From positions 27,589,290-27,653,289 of the forward strand of contig JAAONU010000016.1 in NCBI GenBank assembly GCA_012932295.1: 64,000 bases of DNA, given 5' to 3'. This DNA comes from Cyclina sinensis. Taxonomy: Eukaryota; Mollusca; Bivalvia; Venerida; Veneridae. A model generated the notes under the pieces. It worked only from the letters and a program-made list of their open reading frames with translations, had not been told where the DNA came from and searched no databases. Positions 1 through 10,442 of this stretch are shown here, one piece after another. A program made the position numbers and the translations under genes. Each line of letters begins with the position of its first letter. Position 1 is the first letter of the stretch.

Positions 1-1468
1 CTTTAAATAGCGGAAGGCATCGACCAAAATAATTGTCTAACACACAGGATGGGGCAAAGAGAGTCAAGAGACCATTTTCCGAAACAAAACTATGTATACG
101 CTTTTAATTATACCGCGCTATTGTTTAATTAACTCGTCCAATACTCCCATATGGGCCGATTTGGCCAAGTGTCACTTTGAATGGAATAAAAAGCCGGAAA
201 ATTAAACAAAACAGAGAAGATGAAAAACGCTTATGAAACTTAATATTGTTGGCGAAAAGCTTTTGTATAACCAATATGACTCTATATGACTCTTATTGAA
301 TCAAGGAGACCTCAATGGCTTTGTTTATGCTTAAAACAATAGTAGGCACTTGACATTTCCTATCGTCGGTACATTGTTTTTTTGTCTATTTCTGAACGTG
401 AAGTGGACACGACCTTGGCTTTTTTTATTTCTCAATTGCCTCTATTAATTGTGTCTCGCTTTCAAAATCTTCCTTGATTAGTAATAAATAGATTGATTCG
501 TTGTTAAACAGTACAATAGGCTCTTAGTTTAAGCACTTTTGGACTTTCGGCACGAACCATGTATTCAACTAAAAAAAATCGAGGCTTGTTCATCATTTCA
601 AAACATGATCCTCTGAAAATAATTGCTTTCTACTTGTAAGGAAATAAATTTCAATGCACGATTCTACCACTCATTTAGAAAAAGTTCCAGATTTTGCAAA
701 ATCTGTTTACGAAAGTTCAAGAGGTCACGAATACCAGTGACAAGTAACACAAATGGTATTTTTTTTGCACTGTAAACAGAAATTAGTTAATTCGCTAGCA
801 AAATATAAATCGAGTGCTTAGAGTAAAATCACTGTAGCTTTTTCTTTTCATAAAACATGATGAGGAAGGTACAATAGATTTGTTTCGAATTGTCAACAAA
901 AACTAAAAAGATTTATAAGTTTTCTATGAAACACAAGTTATATGCCGTAAAAGTATACAAAACACTGACAGATGAAAATGGAATAGAAAATGCTGTTTAA
1001 TGTTCAAATTAAAAGAATATTTGAAGTATAGATAACTACATATAAAAAAGTGTTATTTTTTAACAAAAAAGAAAGAAAAAAGAAAACAACAAAACAAACA
1101 AACTAATTTACTTTTTCTGTGTATTGTTTTTGCAGAACATTTGAATTAATTGAAAGTTAAACAATTAAAAAATATATAACTATTCCTAAAATGTTTTAAA
1201 GTTTGTTACTTTATAAATCAAATATCAAATACAATAAAAGACACTGTCGTCTTACGTCAATACAGCTAGTATATTAATGGAAGTTCCTACTTAAGGCTTA
1301 AATTTCACATCGAGTTAGAAGTGACTTCTAACCACCTAAAAATTACCTTTGTAAAATACTCGCAAAGCAGGCCTGCGTCCATTTACTCCTCCCATGTATT
1401 TGTAGCATAAAAAAGTACAGCAAACATTTTTATTGAAATAATGAAAATACTGAAACTTTTCATTCCAG
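1..1468 (+). other. Presumed HHEX intron upstream of the homeobox exon
   Basis: This AT-rich stretch ends in a splice acceptor (a run of T and C followed by CATTCCAG at 1461-1468) directly before the homeobox exon. I see no homeobox-type or HHEX N-terminal coding sequence in it, so the exon or exons for the HHEX N-terminus should lie to the left of the window. An ATG at 1441 is in frame with the exon but falls inside the acceptor tract, so it is probably not the true start. Confidence 0.6.
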
Positions 1469-1707
1469 TTTACCACAACCGTCCATTTTTCTGGCACCCT
1501 TTCTTACAACGACCAATGCAGAAGCGCAAAGGTGGTCAAGTTAGATTCTCAAATGACCAGACCATCGACCTTGAGAAGAAGTTTGAGTCCCAGAAGTACT
1601 TGTCACCACCAGAGAGGAAAAGACTTGCCAAGACGTTACAGCTGACAGAGAGACAGGTTAAAACGTGGTTTCAGAATCGAAGAGCAAAATGGAGACGATT
1701 AAAACAG
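1469..1707 (+). CDS. HHEX: HHEX homeobox exon (internal exon, partial gene)
   Basis: This exon encodes the DNA-binding part of the haematopoietically expressed homeobox transcription factor (HHEX/PRH), a nuclear regulator of endoderm and blood-lineage genes in vertebrates. The 60-residue homeodomain spans 1525-1704. It opens with [11 protein letters not shown], has helix 2 with [10 protein letters not shown], and ends in the recognition helix [14 protein letters not shown] with canonical W48, F49, Q50 and N51. It differs from the human HHEX homeodomain at only a few positions as I recall it. The preceding [10 protein letters not shown] matches the HHEX-specific linker before the homeodomain. 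The exon starts after an acceptor AG at 1468 (phase 1) and ends on a codon boundary before the donor GTATGG at 1708. The homeobox is not split at Q44/V45, where vertebrate HHEX has an intron. The N-terminal repressor domain is outside the window. Confidence 0.95.
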
Positions 1708-2173
1708 GTATGGACTATTATTGAAAATTTAGACATTAAATGCTGCAGACTGTGATAAAAATGTACATAAAGATTGAAAAATAATAACCTTAAGAGAGAC
1801 ATTAGACTTGAGACATAATTCATGAACTAGGCCGAAAGTTAATCCACAGACTTCATTGAGAGTAAAATAATTTTTTTGTTAAAAATGTTCGTAAAATGTT
1901 GTTTTCAATTCACATTAAGAAATGCCACAACTTAACTCATTGCTCCCTATTAAGTCATTAAACGCAATGACTGAATAACAAAAAAGATTTATATGTGAAC
2001 ATAAAGTAAAAAAAAAACAACAGAACATTGAAATGCTTCATTGTTTCCTTTGAGACAAAAAGCATTCTGCTAGTGTATAAATTGAGGAAAACTGCAAAAC
2101 ATATATAACTCTCTTTTTTACAAAAGAAACCTTATTTTTTATCCATCAAATCTAACCATCTCTTTCTTACCAG
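1708..2173 (+). other. HHEX: HHEX last intron
   Basis: This 466-base phase-0 intron begins GTATGG and ends with a pyrimidine-rich tract and CTTACCAG at 2166-2173. It is AT-rich with no coding potential. Joining the flanking exons continues the HHEX reading frame from LKQ into ESPTPEK, matching the LKQEN.. junction of vertebrate HHEX. Confidence 0.88.
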
Positions 2174-2323
2174 GAATCTCCTACACCAGAAAAGAATGGC
2201 GAGGACCAATCAGAATCATCTAGACAAGCTGATGAATGTGACATGGACAATGATTCGTCGTCAGATGAGAACGATTGTGATTTGTCAAACGCAGATGACG
2301 TAATTGATGTTGGACAAGAGTAG
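2174..2323 (+). CDS. HHEX: HHEX terminal coding exon (acidic C-terminal tail)
   Basis: The exon encodes 49 residues and a TAG stop at 2321-2323, entered in phase 0 from the homeobox exon. The tail is strongly acidic and serine-rich (for example DMDNDSSSDENDCD, then DDVIDVGQE). This is the same character and position as the acidic C-terminal region of vertebrate HHEX, which has been linked to transcriptional activation; that role here is inferred by analogy. There is no further domain. The tail is shorter than in vertebrates. The splice acceptor TTCTTACCAG is strong and no competing ORF crosses the exon. Confidence 0.9.
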   Translation, partial: ESPTPEKNGEDQSESSRQADECDMDNDSSSDENDCDLSNADDVIDVGQE

Positions 2324-2795
2324 ACTGCCAAACAATAAATTATACAACAGAATCGTTGTTATGTCCAAAACTTATGAAAGAGGTGTGACGATAGCACATA
2401 TAAACAAATGGAAAAATGCAAGATAAGAGTTACAAATGAGAGTGAGAGAGAAAATGAATTTTTAAGATAAAGAAACTTTGAAAACTGATGCAAGTGTATT
2501 CTTAAAATTAATTTGCTGACATAATTAATTATGTCGGATTTAAAGCCATTTACATGTTATCAGTTAAAGACTATTTCATTTGTTCTACCTGCTATCAAAA
2601 TAGTGGCATAAGAAACAGTCATTGTATAGAAGTCAGAGAACAGTTTAAATTCATATTGTTTTTATGGAGCCTGAATTGAATTTGGTTCTTTTCTGTCCAT
2701 AACTTATTTGTTATTATTACATTTTAAAAATGATACATCTATTGCAATATAAATGTAACTATTTTTGCAAAAAATAAAAGTTTTAAACATTTTGC
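2324..2795 (+). other. HHEX: HHEX 3' untranslated region
   Basis: AT-rich sequence between the HHEX stop and a canonical AATAAA at 2773-2778. An earlier AATAAA at 2334-2339 lies only about 10 bases after the stop and is unlikely to serve. Cleavage would be expected about 10-30 bases after 2778; the exact end is inferred. Confidence 0.65.
2773..2778 (+). terminator. Polyadenylation signal AATAAA for HHEX
   Basis: Perfect AATAAA hexamer followed by AGTTTTAAACATTTTG and a T-rich stretch, about 450 bases after the HHEX stop codon. This is a typical 3' UTR length. Confidence 0.55.
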
Positions 2796-3579
2796 CTTCT
2801 TTACCTTTTATTCTTTAACTTACATTATTTATTAGTATGTAACATTTGCAAAACATAATTTGTACTTCTTGGCCTACGTAAGAAGGAACATTAATTTGCA
2901 ACGCTTAATGTCACTTCCTCAAACTTTTGGTAATATGACCAGCAATCATCTTAAGGTATCCACTGCAAGCTAAAACAACACGTAAGGCGTAGTAAAAGTT
3001 TAGAAGAATCGTAAGTCTGGCTATAGAGTTTCTTAATTCAATTCAGTCATAGTATTTATTTCTACTTTCGAGTAGACTTTCTGTAATTTCGTAGGGCCTA
3101 TAAAAGGCAGTTGTGTCCCTTGTTATCGCGCTATTCGCAAACCTCTATAGACTCCTGCCTTCTTTGGAGCTATATAGTGAGTGGATTTGTATAAAGTCAA
3201 AATGGTTCTTATTTGACGACTCATGAAACTTGATAACCTTTAAAATATTTTTCTTAAATGATGTCTAATTGCTTCACTGTTGGTTTTAAATCAGGTTAAG
3301 TGTCGCTCTCTATATTAACAATAGAACAGTGGTCACTTTCCAACCGCCAAATTTCAAGTAATCAAAAACATACTTCAGAATAAAATGCGGAAATTTTACA
3401 ACCTCAATACTTCATCTTTATAAATATTTAGTTTTCAATACTAAGTTTTGTCCAAAAAAACTTCCAGTTAAGTTTCAAAAGTATAGACTACGGAAGAAGA
3501 AGTGTCCTAGTTTAACTTACAAGTAGATAATTCGTTAAAAATCATATACATGTAACATCTAGGATAAGAATAACATTTG
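2796..3579. other. Intergenic, no gene seen
   Basis: AT-rich sequence without coding potential. The only distinctive motif is a TATAAAAG at 3099-3106 (+) in a slightly GC-richer patch. No ORF or spliceable exon follows it, so it is not called a promoter. Confidence 0.5.
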
Positions 3580-3650
3580 GCTTTGATAGCTCAGTAGTCG
3601 TGGCTTTCTTCTCCTATTCGAATGGTCCCGGCTTCGAATGACTGAGACAG
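3580..3650 (+). repeat. tRNA-like SINE head (relic)
   Basis: An A-box-like TAGCTCAGTAG at 3587-3597 is followed about 44 bases later by a B-box-like GGCTTCGAATGAC. This is the spacing of an internal RNA polymerase III promoter. The stems of a tRNA cloverleaf do not form, so it is a decayed tRNA-derived SINE head rather than a tRNA gene. Confidence 0.45.
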
Positions 3651-3770
3651 TTAAGCCCAATATGCCTCAATTCATTCTAATGTGTATGGGGACCATTCAT
3701 AAATATTAAAGCAACTGGTTTCATCTTGGTGTCTCGGGAGCGATATCAGTAAGTTTGGGCAGTTTTTGCC

Positions 3771-3894
3771 ACAACTGAGCTAGAATGAATTAGTACAAAA
3801 GCCAAAACAGCTACAACTGAGCTAGAATGAATTAGTACAAAAGCCAAAACAGCTACAACTGAGCTAGAATGAATTAGTACAAAAGCCAAAACAG
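3771..3894. repeat. 42-bp tandem repeat, three copies
   Basis: Three near-identical direct copies of a 42-base unit containing GAGCTAGAATGAATTAG and ACAAAAGCCAAAACAG. No ORF continues through it. It lies just downstream of the tRNA-like sequence and could be part of that SINE's body or tail. Confidence 0.85.
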
Positions 3895-4820
3895 CAAACG
3901 GACAGTTTTATCGACACAAAAAAGAAGTTAACCTAGTTGCCAACTTACAAGCGGTAAAGATAAAAATTGTGCCGTATGTGTATGTGTTTTTGAGGGTCTT
4001 ACAGGAAAAATTAGATCTCTCGGCTTCTGAAACAAACTTCTAAAGAACGTTTAAAGATGTGGTTACTTATCTCTTTAATTCCTTTTTACTTGTGTCAATT
4101 GACAGCCCTGTTAATGATATTATATTAACAAATCTGCAGTCAAGTGACCGTTCATTGATTTGACCAATGGGTTTTGAGTTTTCGACCACCCGCTCTGTCG
4201 GCTAACGTCTTAATCAGGAAGACATGGATAACCTATTTTTGGGTTTATGAATAGTTCGGAAATTCCATACATAAACTGTACATAAACAATTTATTGGGGG
4301 CAGTAAAGATCCTATTGCAAAATTTACATCAAACTTAAATGCCAACAGTTTTGCTATAGCTCTTAAAAACAACAACACAAAAACCACAACAACAAACAAA
4401 CAAACAAAAATAAACCACTAATTTAAGAGACTGAAATTAATGCATAAAAATTGTTTATGTTTTCAGTCTACGTTCTTGAAATACTGATGGCAAGATATCA
4501 ATAAATCAGCAAATTATAACACTCATCGGATAAGTGTGTTGTAATAAAACAATGTGATATATGAAACGACTAGATATAAATCAAAATACAAGTTTTCTAA
4601 GAATCTCATGTGACACTTCGAAGACTTTCAAAACTAAATTTATAAACATGTATAAAACATGAGTAATAGAAAAGGCCAATGTTTCAAGGAAAGAGAGTGA
4701 TTTTTCCTTGTTTGACCTTCACAATTAAAAAGAAAAATCAAGTAAGGCCCTAACCATGTAATTGTCAAGTTTATGTAAGTGAATTTCGAATAAAATGAAC
4801 AACACTTCGAAAAATGTGTG
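3895..4820. other. Intergenic, no gene seen
   Basis: AT-rich. It includes a CAA/CAAA simple repeat at about 4370-4410. Short ORFs here have no recognisable similarity. Confidence 0.5.
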
Positions 4821-5010
4821 GATATACGGAAGTGTACGGGATTCCGTATATCATTATTATACGGGTAAAATACGGAAGTTTTGAAAAATGGATTTGTACG
4901 GGGTCGTACAATCTGCTAATCTGTAAATGACTAAAATATGGTGTTCCGTTCCGTATACTTAAAAGATACGGAAATCTTGATATACGCTGTCCGTATTTTA
5001 CTAAAATACG
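4821..5010. repeat. Palindrome cluster built on TACGGAA / TTCCGTA
   Basis: A perfect 11-bp inverted repeat GATATACGGAA / TTCCGTATATC (4821-4831 and 4842-4852) forms a hairpin with a 10-base loop. A second perfect 12-bp inverted pair, GTAAAATACGGA (about 4864-4875) and TCCGTATTTTAC (about 4990-5001), lies around it. About ten CCGTA/TACGG motifs fall in 200 bases, far above the surrounding AT-rich background. It is probably the end or core of a small foldback element next to the hAT element. Confidence 0.6.
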
Positions 5011-5174
5011 GCACTCCATATTCCTACAAATACGTCGATCTAAAAAGACATGGTTCATACAAAATTTTCAAACTCAAATTCAAGGACTTTTCAAGGATTT
5101 TTCAAGGGAAAAAAGTCGTTTTCAAGGTATTTTCAAATTGTTATATCTAGAGCTGTTATACTATTTTATAACCT

Positions 5175-5546
5175 TCAGTGAGTCAAACACTGTGGTGGGA
5201 CTGATATTTCATCCATTTCTGATGTGAGTGGGGGAATGTCTACTGCTTTGTCATTATTATTGACATCAACACTGGTGACAGTGGATTCTTTTTTCACATT
5301 TATTTGTCCCTCTTGCCGTACAAAGGCTAAACCACATGTAGTTAATGATGATTTAACTTGTTGGTTCTTAATATGTTTCGCCCCCTTTGAATGAGACACC
5401 AAAGCACTCTCTCCCATTTGAGCTATATCAATGTTTTTCAGGCAAGCTGTGCAGTACGCTTTTTGTGGATTCTGAGTGTGCTTCACCCAAACATATTTCT
5501 GAAGCCACTTAAGTTGAAAAGAACATTTATTTTGGTGTTTTCCCAT
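5175..5546 (-). CDS. BED-like zinc-finger protein fragment in hAT element
   Basis: This 123-residue ORF opens with an ATG and carries one zinc-finger-like module, C32-x2-C35-x16-H52-x5-H58, inside the sequence KAYCTACLKNIDIAQMGESA. Before it is WLQKYVWVKHTQNPQ, the usual lead-in to the N-terminal finger of BED/hAT-type transposases and their domesticated relatives. The remaining half is polar, ends in a stop, and lacks the RNase-H-like catalytic core and the hAT dimerisation region. The ORF is therefore either a truncated transposase N-terminus or a deliberately small DNA-binding protein. The ATG lies about 55 bases downstream of a YY1-like site within the element. Host expression is unknown. 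Confidence 0.55.
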   Translation of the reverse strand: MGKHQNKCSFQLKWLQKYVWVKHTQNPQKAYCTACLKNIDIAQMGESALVSHSKGAKHIKNQQVKSSLTTCGLAFVRQEGQINVKKESTVTSVDVNNNDKAVDIPPLTSEMDEISVPPQCLTH

Positions 5547-5585
5547 CGTTTTTACAACACCAAGCTCCGATGTTTTCGCTGACTA

Positions 5586-5625
5586 GGGCGCCGCCATTTT
5601 ATGTGCACATTCCGATGACGTAGTA
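5586..5625 (-). promoter_or_regulatory. Candidate promoter of the hAT ORF: YY1-like and CRE half-site
   Basis: On the minus strand AAAATGGCGGC (about 5591-5600) matches the YY1 consensus that often sits just after a transcription start. A CRE half-site ACGTCA lies about 15 bases upstream of it (about 5616). Both are just upstream of the BED-finger ATG at 5546. Function is inferred from motif position only. Confidence 0.4.
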
Positions 5626-5930
5626 CGCACGTTGTAGTATAAAACCCGTACCGAACTGTACATACTCACGTCTACACCGTTTAGTGCGCACCGATTTTTT
5701 TATATTACCGAGAAAACCAAGTTTTTTTCTGTTGTTTTTTTTACCGAAAATGTGTTTTTCGACCGATTCATAACAATGCTGATGTATTTTCAAGGATTTT
5801 TACCGAAATACAAGGAATTTCAGCGAAATTCAAGGGCATTTTTGCATATTTTTCAAGGTAACACTAAATTCAAGTACTTTTCAAGGCCGAGATCAAATTC
5901 AAGCACTTTTCAAGGCCTGTGCGAACCCTG

Positions 5931-7394
5931 AAAGACTATGTGTGCATGAATACTGCAGAAAAAACATGAATCAAGATATTCCATAACACTCTATTTGCAT
6001 TTAACTACACTAAAACGAAACTGCTGTGAAGATAAAAAAAATACAGAGAGAAAACCATTTTCAGCTAAAACATAGGTAAGAGTAGCTGGACCATCCTAGA
6101 TACTTGCAACAACAAAACAACAGTAACAAGAGATGTATTAAAAAAAAGATCAAGTTTGAGTTATAAATCTGGATTCTGAGGAAAATCAAATATCTGGGTT
6201 CTGAATACTTACATGAGAAACACTTGAATATTACCGAATAACATTAACAGATATATTTTGTCAAAATAAAATATATTAAAAAGAACTGAGTGGCATTATA
6301 TTAGTGAAGCCTGACTACGTCTTACCTCCCGAAAAATCTAATTAATTATAAAACACAATGGGAAATCTTATTGTAATGAATTTAAGATATATAGACAAAA
6401 CCGCCATTCGTTTCTTATCATCACACAAAGCCTTACGTTTCCATAAGACCACAAAAGTATCTACTTAAATCGTTTCCACATAACTGTACTTTCTCTTATA
6501 GCAAATACCCATTTACTGCTGATTTCAATTTCAAATAAAGCTTCGGAAATAATTAAGGGTCTTTACTCAGTTTATTTAAGATATGGCTATCATTGTTCGG
6601 TCCCAATGCCAAACTCTTAAACTGTCAAATTTATCTTAAAAGTAAACCCCCTCTTTGCCCAGTCCTTATAAAGTGTCCTGTGGAATGGGTAACATTTTTT
6701 AACATATTCACAACACACTGTCAAATACCTTAGTCGAGAGCACCGCCGGGCGCCATACAAAGCCTCATGTCAAATAAGAACAATTAAAGTTTGGGCATAG
6801 CGGTCGTATATTATTTTCTGATTATTTCTTGATTATATTTTAAGTGGGTATACTGATAGTGTATGGTGACTAAACGCTGATACAAACTCATTTAAAACCA
6901 ATCTGTCTAAGACGTCACAGGATTTATTGCTGAAGCGGGTTAACTGATGGCAAAATACGGATAGATCCGAGACTTATGCGCGGTGCAATTTCAAGTGTTG
7001 AATATACTGAATTATTTACTTGACGGATGCATTGAGTGCGACGAGATATATGCCGAATTGGAAATGAAGCATTTGTTTTTTTTGTACATCTTAAAGATTT
7101 ATTTCTATGTGAAATGAAATTTAATCAAGTCTAAAAATCGATTTTATTTGTAATCAAGAGTGCCAAAAAATTCCTATGACGCTCACTTGAGTATCATTGA
7201 CCTTATTAAAATATAATGTTCAGAAATAACCTGTCATACAGATATAAATCCTGCTTTATTCTAGACAGGCGACTTAGATATGATTTCAGGTATCTTAGCT
7301 TCAATCTTGAGACCACCAGGACAATCATTTTGACTCAGTTTAAGTAAAACTTACTTACTTAAGGCCGTACGAGCTTTATAATGTTTTCCTTGTA
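5931..7394. other. Intergenic, no gene seen
   Basis: AT-rich unique-looking sequence. A small GC-richer patch with CACCGCCGGGCGCC lies near 6740. No ORF over 60 codons and no repeat recognised. Confidence 0.5.
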
Positions 7395-8671
7395 CAGAAG
7401 AACCTCTCCAAACCGGACGAGCTTCGGACCGGGTCTTTTGTCAGGTATGTATATATAGTAATTTAGGAATCTTATATATACCTAAAAATATTACGCAAGG
7501 CCTTGCAGGGCATAATTCGTAGAGTTAATTAACTGCGAACATAAAGAGACAATTAAAAATTTAGCTATTTATGTTAGTAAATGTTTTGAAATAAGAAATG
7601 AAGCAATATTAAAATATAGTTAACACTTTTTTTCTAGTACTGACAACGTATATGTTAATAAAAATGTATAATATTCATTAAATATTTTACTTAATTTTAG
7701 TTCAGTTAATAACCCAGTAGACTGACTAATTTTTGTTTCGTTAAAGGCCAGTCAATGACTGGAAAACGTAACATGGACTGGTGTGTTTAAAAGGTAACAT
7801 GGACTGGTGTGTTTAAAAGGTAACATGGACTGGTTTGTTTAAAAGGTAACATCGATGTATTCTCGTTAGCTAAAATGTATAGTCTGCGTTTATTGTTAGG
7901 TATGGTGATACCTTCTCCAAAACTGTTTTTCAGAATTTGTAATTAATTCGAATTCATTTTATACACTTTCTAACTGTCCACCACTATACAATGCTTTTAT
8001 TGCCTCTCGGGCTTATTAACACTACGGTTTGAAATAAATTTGACTTCTCTTGTCTTGTTTGTCCTACACGGGGATTGTTGTCTTTTTTTGCATGCCTGTA
8101 TTTTGTAATGACAGCTGCACCACTGTCATGGTTCAATTAGGCCACTTTCAATAATATACCAGTCATTTTGTAATTGGTAAAAGAAAAAGGGCATTGAATG
8201 GTCGTTTTAAAGCAGTGCCAAACAAAGAAAAAAAGTATACTTGTACACAAATGTATTTTTATTGTTGGCCAATGGAAATTTGTAAGCTTATGCTTACACT
8301 GTATTAAAGGAGCAAACCAACACTTTTCAGTAATAAAATAAAAACAAATGAATGCCTTCAAATGCAGAAGGAATAAAAACCATTTATGTTCTTTATTTTT
8401 ACACAGAACTGGATTTTGACATGTTTTAAAATCGGAAAGGCATGACCGATTTTAGCCAGGGGACGTAATGACCGGGTTTCAGAGGTAAATTTATACTGAA
8501 ATTTACATTTTTTTGCAAAATCGTCCAGTATCCGGAATACAGAGGTATCCGGTTTATAGGAGTGAATTATATAGAGAAAAAACTGGGACCGGCCGATTTA
8601 GAAGGTGGGGAGGGGGTCCGGTTTAGAGGGGATCCGGTTTTAGGGGGGTCCGGTTTAGAGGGGTTCTACTG
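7395..8671. mobile_element. pogo/Tigger-type DNA transposon, non-autonomous, about 1.28 kb
   Basis: The left end at 7395 reads CAGAAGAACCTCTCCAAACC and the right end, reverse-complemented from 8671, reads CAGTAGAACCCCTCTAAACC. The arms agree at 21 of 24 bases by eye when extended through GGAC. Both ends are flanked by TA (7393-7394 and 8672-8673), as expected for Tc1/mariner-pogo insertions, and CAGT.GAACC is the signature of Tigger-like termini. The right subterminal region has at least four direct repeats of CCGGTTTAGAGGGG-like units (8500-8660) that could bind a transposase. No transposase ORF is present. The interior holds a 26-bp tandem repeat. Confidence 0.8.
7768..7851. repeat. 26-bp tandem repeat, three copies plus partial
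   Basis: Direct copies of a 26-base unit containing GTAACATGGACTGGTGTG and TTTAAAAG start at 7768, 7794 and 7820. The third copy has one G-to-T change. It lies inside the pogo-type element. Confidence 0.85.
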
Positions 8672-10442
8672 TAGATAGTTATTTAGTTTTTTTAATCCCA
8701 TCTGATTTAGACAGAGTTATTTTCTTTTTACCACAAGTAACCAAACCAGACCTGGAGATTACTAAGTTAATCATTCTGACAAATATCTAAAAAAAATAGA
8801 TTGAATAAAACATAATGCCTGTCATTTGTTCACAGGTTTTCCTTTGATCTAAGGTTGTGAATTTAAGGATCTACTTTACTGAACAAAAAAATATTACACA
8901 CAATAAGAAACTTGAATACGGAATAGTCCTCTATATAAAGATCATTGTACTTGTAAATAATTAAATTTATTCACCGAATTTGTTTCTCAATGAAATTAAT
9001 TCTGGCCATAGTTAAAAACTAACAAAAAAAAAAAAAAAAACAACAACGAAAAAAAACGATTTTCATTTTAATATATTGTTGTGAACCTTACTGAATATTT
9101 TAAACAAAATATAACACTGCTTAATACAGATTTCTATTCCATCTTCTGTAGCGCACGTTTTTGTGTGCAGTGTAATACCAAGGATGTCCATGTACAGTTT
9201 AAAACACATAATTCATTTGCGTTTATATCTTATTTTTTTTATATTATATCTGACTTAGCTTTTCTTTTTATAAAAAAAAAATGTTTATTCTTTTCTGAAC
9301 GAAATACATTCGGTAAATTGTCTGAAGTATAGAGAAATGCATGCTTTGTCTGTAACGCAGAAGATCTGTCTCTACCTTAGACAACGTGACACAGCTCTGA
9401 ATTTCGAACAGTGAATATATTTAATTGGTTGTATGTGGCGGAGACAATTATCTCCACAGAAACCTTTTCTGTAGTGCCACTTAACTGACCAAAATATGTC
9501 TGTTCTGCTGTCTTAGCAATTCAACACCTCACTGATGGCTGACCATTAGATCTTTGACAGACACTGACCGCAGCTCTTCATTTCTCTGGCCTTCATTCTG
9601 AAATAACTTGCGGATATATGGCGTGCGCTGATGATTATTTAACCATAACAAATGACACAAAAGTTGCCATTTTGGTTGTCAAATTAACCTTTTCCTCACA
9701 TACGAAGCGCCAGTCCGTCGCCTTCTTTATCGGAGAGTTTCAAAATGAGGTTGCAAGGATGAAGCGCTGTAATTCACATACGTGCGTTGGAAAGGTGAAA
9801 GCGAATTAATCGTCCTCACCATCTTGTATTCATATAATTGATGTCTCAATTCGACAAATATATTAGTCTTATCCACTACAGGCTGGAAACGATAAATGGA
9901 AGAAGAATGCGAAGGAAGAAAAGTAAAGATAACAAAAGGGTCACATTTATACGCGGTGTATACAAGTATGTACTCTTTAAATGAAACTTTGCAGCAAATG
10001 ATCTATCGCTGAATATATTACAAAGACTTCTGCGAGGTATCTCCAACCAACTTATTTCAAATCTCTCGAGGCGCCAATCATAGAACAGATCGAGCGAGAG
10101 AACGAATAAATAACAGATCTGGCTGGAGATTTTTAACAGTTAGGCGAGATATATATTGACCAATTGCACGACCCGACAGGTTAACAAATCTTTACATACA
10201 GAACGTTTTATTCTATTTTAAGGACTTGACTGTCCGCTTTTAAGACGCATACCCTCAAATTCAAAGTATTCCATTTCCGTCGGAATCATGTGAATGTGAA
10301 TGATATTGAACGAATCATTAGCCAATAACAAGGTGTCAATAAAATATTCTAAGTACATCAAGTAAACTAAATTAATTTATATTAGTTTTTAGAGAGTTGC
10401 TGAGACAGCGAGTTATTACAAATGATTACTATATGGTCTTCT
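8672..10442. other. Intergenic, no gene seen
   Basis: AT-rich, with an A-rich run at about 9011-9058. The part from about 9340 to 10170 is less AT-skewed and contains a palindromic GGAGACAATTATCTCC near 9440, which could mark a regulatory region. A 63-residue ORF at 9618-9809 is not similar to anything I recognise. Confidence 0.45.

Larger units (their letters stand above)
5049..5930 (-). mobile_element. hAT-type DNA transposon, short non-autonomous copy
   Basis: The right end, read on the minus strand, begins CAGGGTTCGCACAGGCCTTG and continues into repeated CCTTGAAAAGTxCTTGAA motifs. This is a terminal inverted repeat pattern typical of animal hAT elements. The left end at 5049 reads CATGGTTCATACA and runs into the matching TTCAAGGACTTTTCAAGG motifs. 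At 882 bases it is far too short for a hAT transposase. The only substantial ORF is a BED-like finger on the minus strand. An imperfect 8-bp target duplication (AAAGACAT left, AAAGACTA right) is possible but overlaps the terminus, so it is not firm. Confidence 0.75.

Noticed and set aside
1441..1468. ATG at 1441 as the HHEX start codon
   Set aside because: It lies in the acceptor tract upstream of a clear AG. HHEX needs an N-terminal region, and the exon is entered in phase 1 from an upstream exon.
3099..3106. TATAAAAG as a host promoter
   Set aside because: Nothing transcribable that I can recognise lies downstream. One TATA box in AT-rich DNA is not sufficient evidence.
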